Translations under genes and position numbers: made by a program
Part shown: positions 28,437 to 40,354 of the stretch, piece by piece
Layout: each line of letters begins with the position of its first letter
How positions within the stretch are numbered: position 1 is the first letter of the stretch
Notes under the pieces: generated by a model
What the model saw: the letters and a program-made list of their open reading frames with translations, nothing else
Told to the model about the DNA's origin: nothing
Databases searched by the model: none
Source of the DNA: Pseudonocardiaceae bacterium YIM PH 21723
GTDB lineage: Bacteria; Actinomycetota; Actinomycetes; Mycobacteriales; Pseudonocardiaceae
Direction: 5' to 3'
Assembly: GCA_003600225.1 (NCBI GenBank)
Contig: QZFT01000067.1
Span: 186,001 to 250,000 of the forward strand
DNA: 64,000 nucleotides

Positions 28437-30209
28437 TCAGCCTTCTGCTTGATCGGCTACTTCCATCCAGCGGAGCTCCAGCTCCTCCTTCTCGCCCAGC
28501 AGCGTGCGCAGCTCGGCATCCAGGCTGAGCAGCCGATCCGGCTCGGTGGCCGCCTCGGCGAGCGCCGAGTGCAGCTTGGTCTCCCGTTGACCGAGCTTCT
28601 CCAGCTGCCGTTCCAGCTTCGACAGCTCCTTGCGGGCCGCCCGCACATCCGCGGCGTTGCTGATGCGCTCCACCTTGGGCTCCGCGGACACCTCGGCCGG
28701 CGTGGAGATCAGCGCCGCGCGACGGCGCAGGTACTCGTCGATGCCGCCCACCAGCTTGCTCAGCTGCTGGTCGCCGAACAGGGCGACGACCTGGTCGGTG
28801 ACCCGTTCCACCAGGTAGCGGTCGTGCGAGACGACGACGAGGGTGCCCGGCCAGGAGTCGAGCAGGTCCTCCAGCTGTTGCAGCGTGTCGATGTCCAGGT
28901 CGTTGGTGGGCTCGTCCAGCAGCAGCACGTTGGGCTCGGACATGAGCAGCCGGACCAGCTGCAACCGGCGGCGCTCGCCACCGGACAGGTCACCGACCGG
29001 GGTCCACTGCCGGTTGGCGGGGAATCCCAGCCGCTCGGCCAGCTGCGAGGCGGACAGCTCCTGCTTGCCCAGGGTCACCCGGCTGGCGATCTCCTCGACC
29101 GCTTCCAGCACCCGCAGCTTGGCGGGCAGGTCCAGGAGTTCCTGGGTGAGGTGGGCCAGCCGCACGGTCTGTCCCTGGATCCGCTTGCCGGTGACCGGCT
29201 CGGTCTCCCCGGCCAGCATGCGCAGCAGGGTGGTCTTGCCCGAGCCGTTCACGCCGACGATCGCGACCCGGTCGCCGGGCCCGATCTGCCAGGTCAGGTC
29301 GGTCAGCAGGGTCCGGTCGCCGATTGTCAGGTCGACGTTCTCCAGGTCGATCACGGTCTTGCCGAGCCGCCGCTTGGCGAAGCTCATCAGCTCGACCTTG
29401 TCCCGCGGCGGAGGCACGTCGGCGATCAACGCCTCGGCGGCCTCGATCCGGTAGCGCGGCTTCGAGGTCCGGGCCGGGGCACCGCGGCGCAACCAGGCCA
29501 GCTCCTTGGCGGCCAGGTTCTTCCGCTTCTCCTCCAGGGTGTTGGCCAGCCGGGCCCGCTCCGCCCTGGCGAAGGTCCAGTCGGCGTAGCCGCCCTCGTA
29601 CTGCTCGACGTTGCCGCCGACGACCTCCCAGGTCCGGGTGCACACGGTGTCCAGGAACCACCGATCGTGGGTGACCACGATCAACGCGGCTCGCCGGGCG
29701 ATCAGGTGCTCGGCCAGCCACTGCACGCCCTCGACGTCCAGGTGGTTGGTGGGCTCGTCCAGCACGATCAGGTCGAGGTCCTGGACCAGCGCGGCCGCGA
29801 GGGCGACCCGGCGGCGCTCGCCACCGGACATCGGCCCGACCAGCGAGTCCAGCCCCAGCGCGGAGATCCCCAGACCATCCACAATGGACCGCACCCGGGC
29901 ATCGGCCGCCCACTGGTGTTCCTCGGTCATGCCCAGCGGGTCGAAGATCGATTCGCGGACGGTGGCGTCCGGTTTGAGCTGGGTCCGCTGGGTCACCACG
30001 GCCATCTGCAGGCCGCCGGTCTGACTGACCCGCCCGTCATCCGGCGGCTCCAGGCCCGCCAGAACCTCGAGCAGGGTGGTCTTGCCACCGCCGTTGAGGC
30101 CTACAACACCGATGCGGTCGCCGGCGTTCACCCCGAGGGAGACGCCGTTGAGCAGTGGCCGCACACCGAACGACTTGGAGACGGACTCCAGATTGACCAG
30201 ATTCACCAT
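28437..30209 (-). CDS. ABC-F family ATPase (Uup-like)
   Basis: A 590-aa cytosolic protein with two ABC domains and no membrane segment. NBD1: GLNGGGKTT, MSGGERRRVALAAAL, LDEPTNHLD. NBD2: GVNGSGKTT, LSGGERRRLQLVRLL, LDEPTNDLD. A charged C-terminal coiled coil (about 520-585, RKELSKLERQLEKLG) is typical of the Uup branch. ABC-F proteins bind the ribosomal E site and rescue stalled translation or give antibiotic resistance; the Uup form is more often housekeeping. It lies 54 nt after ispE on the same strand, as in other actinobacteria (Rv1011-Rv1012-Rv1013 neighbourhood). Confidence 0.92.
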   Translation of the reverse strand: MVNLVNLESVSKSFGVRPLLNGVSLGVNAGDRIGVVGLNGGGKTTLLEVLAGLEPPDDGRVSQTGGLQMAVVTQRTQLKPDATVRESIFDPLGMTEEHQWAADARVRSIVDGLGISALGLDSLVGPMSGGERRRVALAAALVQDLDLIVLDEPTNHLDVEGVQWLAEHLIARRAALIVVTHDRWFLDTVCTRTWEVVGGNVEQYEGGYADWTFARAERARLANTLEEKRKNLAAKELAWLRRGAPARTSKPRYRIEAAEALIADVPPPRDKVELMSFAKRRLGKTVIDLENVDLTIGDRTLLTDLTWQIGPGDRVAIVGVNGSGKTTLLRMLAGETEPVTGKRIQGQTVRLAHLTQELLDLPAKLRVLEAVEEIASRVTLGKQELSASQLAERLGFPANRQWTPVGDLSGGERRRLQLVRLLMSEPNVLLLDEPTNDLDIDTLQQLEDLLDSWPGTLVVVSHDRYLVERVTDQVVALFGDQQLSKLVGGIDEYLRRRAALISTPAEVSAEPKVERISNAADVRAARKELSKLERQLEKLGQRETKLHSALAEAATEPDRLLSLDAELRTLLGEKEELELRWMEVADQAEG

Positions 30210-30263
30210 GATAGGTCGATCGTAGTCGGCCGTCTGTTGATCGAATACACGACCGAACCGGGC

Positions 30264-31226
30264 CTAGGCGTGGACCTCGGGCGGGGTGGCCTTCGGGTCC
30301 TCGGTGGGCACGATCCGCGCACCGGGCACCGGGCCGTGCGCCACCCGCACGCTGCGGGCCACGCCGGCGCCGGCCAGCTCGGACGCGACCCGGACCGCGG
30401 CGTCGGCATCGGAGCAGAGGAAGACGCAGGTGGGGCCGGAACCGGAGATCAGGCCGGCCAGCGCGCCCGCCTCGACGCCGGCCCGCAGGGTGCGGCGCAG
30501 CGAGGAGCGCAGTGAGATGGCGGCGGCCTGCAGGTCGTTGCCCAGCAGCAGCGCGAGCTGGCGGGGGTCGCCGGAGGCCAGGCCTTCGAGTACGGGTTCC
30601 ACGTCGCCGACCCGCGGGGGCTTGCCCTCGGCACGGAGCCGGTCCAGTTCGCCGTAGACCTCGGGGGTGGACAGGCCACGCCGGTCCAGCGCGATCACCC
30701 AGTGGTAGGTGTGCCTGCTCAGCACCGGGACCAGGCGTTCGCCCCGGCCGGTGCCCAGGGCGGTACCGCCCATCATGGAGAACGGGACATCGCTGCCGAT
30801 CTTGGCCGCGATACCGGACAGCTCCTCGCGGGAGATCTCCAGCTTCCACAGCGAGGTGAGCGCGATGAGCGTGGCCGCCGCGTCGGCGCTGCCACCCGCC
30901 ATGCCGCCCGCGACGGGGATGCCCTTGCGGATGACCACCCGCACCTTGGGCTCCTCCGGGTCCCGGCCGACGTGGGCCGCCAGGGCCTGCACGGCCCGCC
31001 AGGCCAGGTTGGAGGCTCCGGTGGGCACCTGGTCGGCGCTCTCCCCGTGTACCTCGACGCCGGGGTCGTCGGCGATCGCGACGGTGACCTCGTCGGTCAG
31101 GGACAGGGCCTGGAAGAGGGTGACCAGGTCGTGGTAGCCGTCCTTACGGAGGTCTCCGACACCAAGGTGCAGATTCACCTTGGCCGGGACGCGGACCGTG
31201 ACGGGTGCGGGAACGACGGCAAGCAC
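30264..31226 (-). CDS. ispE: 4-diphosphocytidyl-2-C-methyl-D-erythritol kinase
   Basis: A 320-aa GHMP kinase of the MEP isoprenoid pathway; it phosphorylates the 2-hydroxyl of CDP-ME using ATP. The substrate motif [12 protein letters not shown], the glycine-rich ATP loop [17 protein letters not shown] and the C-terminal [13 protein letters not shown] are intact. GTG 31226 is the chosen start. ispE with ksgA is a conserved actinobacterial neighbourhood; here the met import genes are inserted between them. Confidence 0.95.
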   Translation of the reverse strand: MLAVVPAPVTVRVPAKVNLHLGVGDLRKDGYHDLVTLFQALSLTDEVTVAIADDPGVEVHGESADQVPTGASNLAWRAVQALAAHVGRDPEEPKVRVVIRKGIPVAGGMAGGSADAAATLIALTSLWKLEISREELSGIAAKIGSDVPFSMMGGTALGTGRGERLVPVLSRHTYHWVIALDRRGLSTPEVYGELDRLRAEGKPPRVGDVEPVLEGLASGDPRQLALLLGNDLQAAAISLRSSLRRTLRAGVEAGALAGLISGSGPTCVFLCSDADAAVRVASELAGAGVARSVRVAHGPVPGARIVPTEDPKATPPEVHA

Positions 31227-31276
31227 ATCGCAGAGCCTACGTGGTCACGCCACGCATCGGCTGCTGGCCTGCGGAC

Positions 31277-31327
31277 AAAACGGGTGTGGCGCCCGGCTCC
31301 GCCACCACGCGGAGATCCGGGCGCCAC
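31277..31327 (-). terminator. Terminator of metNIQ
   Basis: GTGGCGCCCGG (31286-31296) pairs with CCGGGCGCCAC (31317-31327), enclosing an inner CTCCGC/GCGGAG hairpin. Read on the minus strand it is followed four bases later by GTTTTG, so it can end the met operon before ispE. Confidence 0.8.
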
Positions 31328-31348
31328 CGTCCGTTAACCGGAAATCAC

Positions 31349-32143
31349 TCAGGCGGGGAGCACAGTGCCGTCGTAGGTCTTGGTGATGTAGTCCTTGACG
31401 GCCTGCGAGGACAGCACCTCCGCGAGGGCCTTGATGCGCTTGTCGTCCTTGAGCTCCGGCCGGGTGACCAGGTAGTTGGCGTAGGGGTTGTCCTTGCCCT
31501 TCTCGGCGACCAGTGCGGACTTCGGGTCCAGCTTGGCCTGCAGGGCGAAGTTCCCGTTGATGATCGAGAACGCGGTGTCGGACAGGCTGCGTGGCAGCTG
31601 GGCGGCCTCCAGCTCCAGGAAGTTCAGCTTCTTCGGGTTCTCGGTGACGTCCGAGAGCCGGGCACTGGTGCCGACGCCGTCCTTGAGCTTGATCAGGCCT
31701 TCGCCGGCCAGCAGGGCCAGCGCGCGACCTTCGTTGGACGGGTCGTTCGGGATGGCCACCTTGGCGCCCTCCGGCACATCCTTGATCGACTTCAGCGTGG
31801 CGGAGTAGCCGGCCAGCGGTTCGATGAGCACCGGGACGATCGGCTCCAGCTTGGTGCCGTTGGGGCTTTCCTCGAACTTCTTCAGGAACGGCAGGTGCTG
31901 GAAGAAGTTGGCGTCCAGGCTCTTGTCGGCGAGGGACTTGTTGGGCACGTTGTAGTCGGTGATCTCGGTGATCTTCAGCTTCACGCCCCTCTTCTCCAGC
32001 TCGCCCTTGGCGAACTTGAGAATGTCGGCGTGCGGCTTCGGGCTGGCACCCACGACCAGCGTGTCCGCGTCGGCGGTTCCCCCACCGCAGGCCGCCAGGC
32101 TCGCAACCAGAGCGGCGACAGCGGCAACTAGCTTGATCTTCAT
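31349..32143 (-). CDS. metQ: Methionine ABC transporter substrate-binding lipoprotein
   Basis: A 264-aa NlpA-family lipoprotein. Signal MKIKLVAAVAALVASLAAC gives a lipidated Cys19. The mature part has VVGASPKPHADILKF, the family opening, plus ANFFQHLPFL and AIPNDPSNEGRALALL, which form the methionine-binding pocket region. It captures methionine outside the membrane and delivers it to MetI/MetN. It is the last gene of the metN-metI-metQ operon, 16 nt after metI. Confidence 0.93.
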   Translation of the reverse strand: MKIKLVAAVAALVASLAACGGGTADADTLVVGASPKPHADILKFAKGELEKRGVKLKITEITDYNVPNKSLADKSLDANFFQHLPFLKKFEESPNGTKLEPIVPVLIEPLAGYSATLKSIKDVPEGAKVAIPNDPSNEGRALALLAGEGLIKLKDGVGTSARLSDVTENPKKLNFLELEAAQLPRSLSDTAFSIINGNFALQAKLDPKSALVAEKGKDNPYANYLVTRPELKDDKRIKALAEVLSSQAVKDYITKTYDGTVLPA

Positions 32144-32159
32144 TTCTCTCTCCCCTGAA

Positions 32160-32837
32160 TCAGATTGCGGCGCTGCGGCGCTTGTCGATGGCGCGGGCCG
32201 CGAAGTCGAAGACGAACTGCAGGATCAGGGCGATCACGCCCAGTACGGCGACGGACATGTAGAGCGCCGTGTTGTCGTAGCCCTGGTAGCCCTTGCGGAT
32301 CGCGAGGTCGCCGAGGCCACCGCCACCGAGCAGGCCGGCGACGGCGGAGTAGCCGAGCAGGGCGACCGCGGTGACGCCGACGGCGGCGACCAGGCCGGGT
32401 GCGGATTCGCGCAGCAGCACGCTGCGCACGATCTTCGCTCGGGTGGCGCCGGTGGTGATCGCCGCTTCCACCACGGAGGCGTTGACCTCACGCAGCACGT
32501 TCTGCACGAGGCGCCCGAAGAACGGCACGGCGCCGATCGCCAGCGGGACGATCGAGGCGGTGCTGCCGATGGAGGTGCCGACGATCGCGTGAGTGACCTC
32601 GGTCAACGCGATCAGCAGCACGACGAACGGCAGCGAACGGACCACGTCGACCACGGCCCCGACCACCTGGTGGGTGACCGGACGCGGGTTGAGCCCGTTC
32701 GGTGCCGTGACGTGCAGCAGGATCCCCAGCGGCGTGCCGAGGAGGACGGCGACGACCGTGCTCGCCAGGACCATGTACAGGGTCTCGCCGGTGGTCGTCT
32801 GGAGTTCCCCGATCAGGGTGTCCCAGTCGTAGCTCAC
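32160..32837 (-). CDS. metI: Methionine ABC transporter permease
   Basis: A 225-aa integral membrane permease with about five helices. It carries the MetI core PLGILLHVT, VVDVVRSLPFVVLL and the EAA-type cytoplasmic loop near VVEAAITTGATRAKIVRSVLL. GTG 32837 overlaps the metN stop as GTGA, which fixes the start; a longer ATG form at 32864 would overlap metN by 31 nt. Confidence 0.93.
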   Translation of the reverse strand: MSYDWDTLIGELQTTTGETLYMVLASTVVAVLLGTPLGILLHVTAPNGLNPRPVTHQVVGAVVDVVRSLPFVVLLIALTEVTHAIVGTSIGSTASIVPLAIGAVPFFGRLVQNVLREVNASVVEAAITTGATRAKIVRSVLLRESAPGLVAAVGVTAVALLGYSAVAGLLGGGGLGDLAIRKGYQGYDNTALYMSVAVLGVIALILQFVFDFAARAIDKRRSAAI

Positions 32838-33856
32838 GCCGCCACCTCGCTGCTGGTCGGACACACGGTGGCGCCGTTGTCGGCCAGCCAGTCGAGGACC
32901 GCGTCGGGCCGGGCGGCCTGCACGCCGATCCGGAACCGGGCGACCGGTGTGCCGCTGATCCGGGCCAGTCCGCCGCCGAGCAGGTCGATGCGGGCGTCGT
33001 GCCGGCTGGAGGCCTCGCCGAGCAGGGTGCCGACGGCGTGGAAGCCGACGACCACGAGGTCGGCGACCCGGTCGTGCGCGATCGGCGCGCTGCCGAGCCG
33101 GTCGGCCCGGCCCAGCGCGCTCTCACCGGTGGGCAGCAGGGCCGCGCCGATCCGGCTGTTCGGCTGGGCCACCAGGTCGAGCACGTCACCGTGCTCCACC
33201 ACGTAGCCGTTTTCCAGCACGGCCACGCTGTCGCAGGCCTTGCGGACGACCTCCATGTCGTGGGTGACGATCAGGACGGTGACCCCCAGGTCGGAGCTGA
33301 CCTGGTCGAGCAGGTGCAGCACCGAGTTGGTCGTCTCCGGGTCCAGTGCCGAGGTCGGCTCGTCGGCCAGCAGCACGCTGGGCTGTGCGGCCAGCGCCCT
33401 GGCGATGGCGACGCGCTGGCGCTGCCCGCCGGAGAGCTGGTCCGGGTAGGCCCGCTGCTTGTCGGCCAGGCCCACCAGATCGAGCAGGTCGGCGGCCCGC
33501 TGCCGCCGTTCCAGCTTGCTCTGGCCCGCGGCCTCCAGCGGCAACTCGACATTGGCCGCGGCGGTGCGCTGCCGGAGCAGCGAATCACCTTGCGGCACAA
33601 CGCCGATCTGCCTGCGGGCGGCCCGCAGGTTCGCGCCGCGCAGCCCGGTCAGGTTCAGTCCGTCGACGGTGATCGCACCGGACGTCGGCCGCTCCAGGAG
33701 CGCGATGCATCGAGCCAGGGTGGACTTGCCGGCACCGCTCTGGCCGATCACGGCGCAGACCTGTCCGGCGGGAACGGTCAGATCCACCGCGTTCAGCGCG
33801 TGGACCGGCCCGGAATCGGTATCGAAAGTTTTGGTCAACTTCTCAACAGTGATCAT
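32834..33856 (-). CDS. metN: Methionine ABC transporter ATPase with NIL domain
   Basis: A 340-aa ATPase. Walker A GQSGAGKST, signature LSGGQRQRVAIARAL, Walker B VLLADEPTSALD and H-loop VTHDMEVV are intact. The C-terminal NIL domain (about 260-335, DARIDLLGGGLARISGTPVA) binds methionine and gives trans-inhibition in homologues. ATG 33856 has GGAGA 6-7 nt upstream; the longer frame to 33898 runs through the riboswitch platform and is rejected. It is first in the operon behind a SAM-I riboswitch. Confidence 0.94.
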   Translation of the reverse strand: MITVEKLTKTFDTDSGPVHALNAVDLTVPAGQVCAVIGQSGAGKSTLARCIALLERPTSGAITVDGLNLTGLRGANLRAARRQIGVVPQGDSLLRQRTAAANVELPLEAAGQSKLERRQRAADLLDLVGLADKQRAYPDQLSGGQRQRVAIARALAAQPSVLLADEPTSALDPETTNSVLHLLDQVSSDLGVTVLIVTHDMEVVRKACDSVAVLENGYVVEHGDVLDLVAQPNSRIGAALLPTGESALGRADRLGSAPIAHDRVADLVVVGFHAVGTLLGEASSRHDARIDLLGGGLARISGTPVARFRIGVQAARPDAVLDWLADNGATVCPTSSEVAA

Positions 33857-33870
33857 TTTTTCTCCATGCA

Positions 33871-34098
33871 GAGCACACCCCAGAGCAGGGAAACGCATAT
33901 TTCAGCGCAGGCGATTCGAGACGCGAGAAGATCAGCGACAGCCGGAAACGGAACGGCGGCAGAAATCGATCACTCGGCGCTTACGCAGCCTGAGACGCCC
34001 CATGGTGTGCTCCCATCGGTCCTGGCTTTAGCACCTGCCGAACGATCGGTGGTTGCTGCGGCGTCAACGAGCCAGGTCTCTCAGCCGCTCCGGATGGA
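33871..34098 (-). promoter_or_regulatory. SAM-I riboswitch controlling metNIQ
   Basis: On the minus strand, 34098-34012 holds an S-box aptamer: P1 TCCATC/GATGGG, P2 GCGGC/GCCGC around GAGAGACC, the invariant GCAACC, then CCTGGC pairing with GCCAGG and AGGTGCTAAAGCCAGG. This is the classic SAM-I core. Downstream, GAGCACACC (beginning at the P1 3' strand, 34012-34004) is exactly complementary to GGTGTGCTC (33879-33871), which ends a few bases before the metN ribosome site. That 9-bp helix is probably part of the switching platform. Confidence 0.88.
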
Positions 34099-34105
34099 TA
34101 GCGTC

Positions 34106-34134
34106 AGTAGACCTGCTTCACGCACGATTTACAA
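34106..34134 (-). promoter_or_regulatory. Putative metN promoter
   Basis: TTGTAA (34134-34129) and TCTACT (34111-34106) are spaced 17 bp on the minus strand. Transcription would begin near 34099, exactly at the 5' edge of the SAM aptamer. The 260 nt further upstream, to 34396, show no gene or repeat. Confidence 0.6.
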
Positions 34135-34396
34135 GCCATTTGCGCAGCTCAGGCGGGAATCGTTCGGCATATCACAGTGCTACTAAACGATCACACTAAG
34201 CGAATTGAGCCACCGTCGATATGGGTAAGTTATCCACAACTGCTAGCCCCATCCCCAGATCTCCCCTTCCCCCTTTGACCCGCCGCCATTCGGCGTAGGT
34301 TGGGAAGTGGGTGGTCTGCCCCCGGATTGGGGCGGGGCCTACTGGGCGGATGATCTTGCTGGAGAGCGGCGGGCTACCGGTGGGTGCGGCTGGGCC

Positions 34397-34475
34397 GCTG
34401 AATGTGGCTTTCCTTCGGTAGAAGCCGGTGAATGTGGCTCCCGGTCGGATTGACCGAACCAAGGCCACATTCAGC
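34397..34475. repeat. CTGAATGTGGCTTTC palindrome (family 2, degenerate)
   Basis: GCTGAATGTGGCTTT (34397-34411), a second TGAATGTGGCT unit (about 34429-34439) and the inverted AAGGCCACATTCAGC (34461-34475) reproduce the two-direct-plus-one-inverted layout of the element at 12706-12782. The outer arms match at 14 of 15 positions. Confidence 0.75.
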
Positions 34476-34561
34476 AAGATCACCGGGGGTGGCGCGGGTG
34501 GTACGCGGCGTTGCCCATGAGTCGGCCATCCGTTGCGGACACCCGAAGGGCGGCGAACCCG

Positions 34562-35443
34562 TTACCGGGCCTCGGCGATGCGGATGTAGTCGGCGATGGT
34601 CAACTGCTCGCCCCGGATACCGGGATCGATGCCGGCGGCCCGGATCAGGCGCTCGGCCTCCACCGCCCCGCCCGCCCAGCCGGCCAGTGCGGCGCGCAGG
34701 GTCTTGCGGCGCTGGGCGAAGGCGGCGTCCACCACGGCGAAAACCCGCTTGCGGTCCACTGTGGACGGTACGGGGCGCCGGGCGAAGGAGACCAGGCCGG
34801 AGTCCACGTTGGGCACCGGCCAGAACACCTGGCGGCCGACCGGGCCCGCGCGGCGCACATCGCCGTACCAGGCGGCCTTCACACTGGGGATGCCGTAGAC
34901 CTTGGAGCCGGGGCCGGCGGCCAGCCGGTCGGCGACCTCCTGCTGCACCATCACCAGCGCCTTGTCCAGCGTGGGCAACTCCTCCAGCAGGTGCAGCAGC
35001 ACCGGCACGGAGACGTTGTACGGCAGGTTGGCCACCAGGGCCGTCGGCAGGGCGCCGTCCGGGGTCCTGAGGTCTTCGGCGCGGGCCTTCAGCGCGTCGC
35101 CCAGGTGGATGGTCAACCGATCGGCGAGGGCCGGGGCGCGCTCGGCCACGGTCAGCGGCAACTGCCCGGCGAGCACCGGATCGATCTCGCAGACGACCAC
35201 GTGCCGGGCGGCGGGCAACAGGGCCAGCGTCAGCGATCCCAGGCCGGGGCCGACCTCCAGAACCACCTCGTCCTGCCCGAGGCCGGCGGCGGTGACGATC
35301 TTGCGCACCGTGTTGCCGTCGTGCACGAAGTTCTGGCCGAGCTTCTTGGTCGGTCGAACGCCCAGCGATTCGGCCAGGCGACGAACGTCGGCCGGGCCGA
35401 GGAGCATGCTCCCCGGCCCGGCCGATGTGTCGCTGTCAGTCAC
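34562..35443 (-). CDS. rsmA: 16S rRNA dimethyladenosine transferase
   Basis: A 293-aa KsgA/RsmA that dimethylates two adjacent adenines in helix 45 of 16S rRNA. Motifs: [21 protein letters not shown] loop [12 protein letters not shown], acidic [10 protein letters not shown] and the catalytic NLPYNV. GTG 35443 lies 11 nt after the rpfB stop and gives the typical N-terminus; ATG 35407 is a shorter alternative. rpfB-ksgA order is conserved. Confidence 0.95.
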   Translation of the reverse strand: MTDSDTSAGPGSMLLGPADVRRLAESLGVRPTKKLGQNFVHDGNTVRKIVTAAGLGQDEVVLEVGPGLGSLTLALLPAARHVVVCEIDPVLAGQLPLTVAERAPALADRLTIHLGDALKARAEDLRTPDGALPTALVANLPYNVSVPVLLHLLEELPTLDKALVMVQQEVADRLAAGPGSKVYGIPSVKAAWYGDVRRAGPVGRQVFWPVPNVDSGLVSFARRPVPSTVDRKRVFAVVDAAFAQRRKTLRAALAGWAGGAVEAERLIRAAGIDPGIRGEQLTIADYIRIAEAR

Positions 35444-35453
35444 ACGCAGCAGG

Positions 35454-37688
<2,235 letters not shown>

Positions 37689-37692
<4 letters not shown>

Positions 37693-39479
37693 TTGACGAT
37701 CGGGGCCCATTCGGGCCCGGTCTCACCCAGCGAGGGCTCCAGCTTCGGGAACAGCGGGGTGGGCTTCACCAGGGGCTTGCCGACCTCGATCGGCGTGGAC
37801 TCCCACTTCGCCTGCTCGGCCGCGTAGGCACCGGTGATGATCGGGTACTTCTCGTCCCGGTCGAGGTCGGTGACCTCACGGATCTCCGGCTGGGACGCCC
37901 ACACGCCGGTGCCGCCGAGCGCCTCGTGCACCTTCTGCGCGGCGTGCGGCAGGAACGGGGTCAGCAGCGTGTTCGCGTCCTTGACCACCTGCAGCGCCGT
38001 GTAGAGCACGGTGTCGCGGCGATCGGTGTCCTCCTTGAGCTTCCACGGCTCCTGGTCGGACAGGTACTTGTTCGCCGCGCCCACGACCCGCATGGCCTCG
38101 GTGGCGCCCTGCTTGAACCGGTTGCGCCGCAGGTGACCACCGACGGTGTCGAAGGCCGCCTTGGCGGTGTTCAGCAGTTCCTGGTCGGCGGGCTGGATGG
38201 CGGTCGGCTTCGGCACGCCGCCGTTGTTCTTGACCGCCAGGTTGATCGAGCGGTTGACCAGGTTGCCCCACTCGTTCGCCAGCTCGAAGTTGGACCGCCG
38301 GACGAACTCGTCCCAGGTGAAGTCGGTGTCCTGGTTCTCCGGGCCGGCCACCGAGATGAAGTAGCGCAGCATGTCCGGGCCGAACTCACGCAGGAAGTCC
38401 TGCACGTAGATGACCTGACCGCGAGAGGACGAGAACTTGGAGCCGCTCATCGTCAGGTACTCGCTGGAGACCACCTCGGTGGGCAGGTTCAGCGTGCCGA
38501 AGGATCCCGGCTCGCCGCCCTTGTCCCCCGCGCCGTTCTGTCCCTGCAGCAAGGCGGGCCAGATGAGGGCGTGGAAGACGATGTTGTCCTTGCCCATGAA
38601 GTAGTAGGACTCGGACGACGGGTCGGTCCAGAACTGCTGCCAGGCATCGGGCTCGCCACTGCGCCGGGCCCACTCCACGCTGGCCGACAGGTAACCGATG
38701 ACGGCGTCGAACCACACGTAGAAGCGCTTCAGCGGCGCGTCCCGCCAGCCATCGAGGGGCACCGGAACGCCCCAGTCGATGTCCCGGGTGATCGCGCGCG
38801 GCCGCAGATCCTTCACCAGGTTCTTGGTGAAGTTGACGACGTTGGGCCGCCAGTCGGACTTGGAGCCGAGGTAGGCGCCGATGGAGTTGGTGAACGCGGG
38901 CAGGTCGAGGAACAGGTGCTCGGTCTCGACGAACTTCGGCGTCTCGCCGTTGATCCGCGACTTCGGGTTCTTCAGCTCGATCGGGTCCAGCTGGTTGCCG
39001 CAGTTGTCGCACTGGTCGCCACGCGCGCCGTCGTAACCGCAGATGGGGCAGGTGCCCTCGATGAAGCGGTCGGGCAACGTTCGGCCGGTGGACGGGCTGA
39101 TCGCGCCCATCTCGGTCTTGGCGATCACGTAGCCGTTCTTGTACAGCGACAGGAACAGCTCCTGCACCACCTTGTAGTGGTTGCCGGTGGTGGTGCGGGT
39201 GAAGAGGTCATAGGTGACGCCGAGGCCACGCATGTCCTCGGTGATCACGCCGTGGTACTTGTCGACCAGCTCGCGCGGCGACACGCCTTCCTTCTCCGCC
39301 TGGACGGCGATGGGGGTGCCGTGCTCGTCGGAGCCGGAGACCATGAGCACCGGGTGCCCGGACATTCGCATGTAGCGGGCGAAGAGGTCGGAGGGAACGC
39401 CGAAACCGGATACGTGGCCGATGTGCCGGGGGCCGTTGGCGTAGGGCCAAGCCACGGCGGCCAGAACGGGAGTACTCAC
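37689..39479 (-). CDS. metG: Methionyl-tRNA synthetase
   Basis: A 596-aa class I synthetase. HIGH lies at residues 19-22 ([11 protein letters not shown]). A zinc-knuckle insertion has two CxxC pairs ([18 protein letters not shown]). The KMSKS loop is the variant [12 protein letters not shown] seen in many actinobacterial enzymes. The C-terminal anticodon domain follows; no tRNA-binding EMAP-like extension is present. It charges initiator and elongator tRNA-Met. Confidence 0.96.
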
Positions 39480-39529
39480 GGCCTTTAGCCTACGGATGAC
39501 GGTTCCGGTCTAGCGAATGGGTTGTCTCG

Positions 39530-40114
39530 ATGTCGGCGACACGGCTGTTGGTGCTCGGTGTGGTGAAGCTGGGCGGGCCGGTGCACGGTTACGCGGTGCG
39601 TCAGGAGTTGCAGTCCTGGGGCGCGGACAAGTGGGCGAACGCGGCGCCGGGGTCGATCTACCACGCGTTGAAGAAGATGACCCAGGACGGCCTGCTGGAC
39701 GCGGTGGACGAGTCGGACGCCGGCCGGCCGGAGCGGATCAAGTACACGATCACCAAGTCGGGCGAGACCGAGTTCTTCCTGATCCTGCGCAACATTCTGT
39801 GGGACGAGGAGGCGACCACCTCGGAACTGTCCGCCGCGGTGGCCTTCCTGACCCAGTTGCCCCGCGAGGAGCAGATCACCAACTTCGGCAACCGCGTCCT
39901 GAAGCTGGAGCACCAGGCCAACCTGGCGGAGTCCACCCGGGAATCGCTCGGGCACAGCAACGAGACGCCGGACTACGTGCAGGAGCTGTTCCACTACTGG
40001 ATCGCGCTGATGCGCGCGCAGGCCGACTGGTCCAAGGCGTTGATCAAGCGCATGCAGACCGGCTCCTACGACTTCGTCGAGCGCTCGCCCAACCACGGGC
40101 CCTCACACGAGTGA
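39530..40114 (+). CDS. PadR-family transcriptional regulator
   Basis: A 194-aa winged-helix regulator. The N-terminal domain reads LLVLGVVKLGGPVHGYAVRQ, then PGSIYHALKKMTQDGLL and the wing ERIKYTITKSG. The C-terminal helices form the PadR dimer arm. It is divergent from metG and lies upstream of an efflux ABC pair; PadR proteins classically repress such pumps and release on binding the drug. Its likely binding sites are the paired TCAAA-TTGA elements at 40268-40321. Confidence 0.92.
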   Translation: MSATRLLVLGVVKLGGPVHGYAVRQELQSWGADKWANAAPGSIYHALKKMTQDGLLDAVDESDAGRPERIKYTITKSGETEFFLILRNILWDEEATTSELSAAVAFLTQLPREEQITNFGNRVLKLEHQANLAESTRESLGHSNETPDYVQELFHYWIALMRAQADWSKALIKRMQTGSYDFVERSPNHGPSHE

Positions 40115-40141
40115 CCCCCTCATCCGCCCCACTTTGGGAAG

Positions 40142-40184
40142 CATGAGCGCCATGCTCTCGTCCAGTGAGAGAAAAGCGCCCATG
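40142..40184. repeat. Palindromic element, copy R2
   Basis: A 43-nt CATG-to-CATG element with right half GAGAGAAAAGCGCCCATG. The left half has diverged (CATGAGCGCCATGCTCTC), so pairing is imperfect. It lies between the PadR gene and the drr promoter. Confidence 0.75.
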
Positions 40185-40267
40185 TTGCCATCGGCGGAAT
40201 CACGGAGCGGCACCAAACTCGTCACTCACACAGGTGGCCGCCGAATGGCGCAGTAACGGTTCGGTAA

Positions 40268-40321
40268 TCAAAGTTGACTAGCCGGGCGGGCGCTTCGGAT
40301 ACTGCCCAAGTTCAAATTTGA
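40268..40321 (+). promoter_or_regulatory. Promoter and paired PadR-type operators
   Basis: TCAAAGTTGACTA (40268-40280) and TCAAATTTGACTA (40312-40324) are direct copies, each built on a TCAAA/TTTGA palindrome. TTGACT (40274-40279), an 18-bp spacer and GATACT (40298-40303) make a sigma-70-like promoter. One operator covers the -35 box and the other the start region, an arrangement that would repress the exporter genes. Confidence 0.65.
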
Positions 40322-40354
40322 CTAACCAGCTGAAGTATCAGCCTGAGAGGGACC

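Noticed and set aside
28449-30515. 688-aa plus-strand frame opposite the ABC-F gene
   Set aside because: Antisense artefact of GC-rich coding DNA; the minus strand carries intact Walker motifs.
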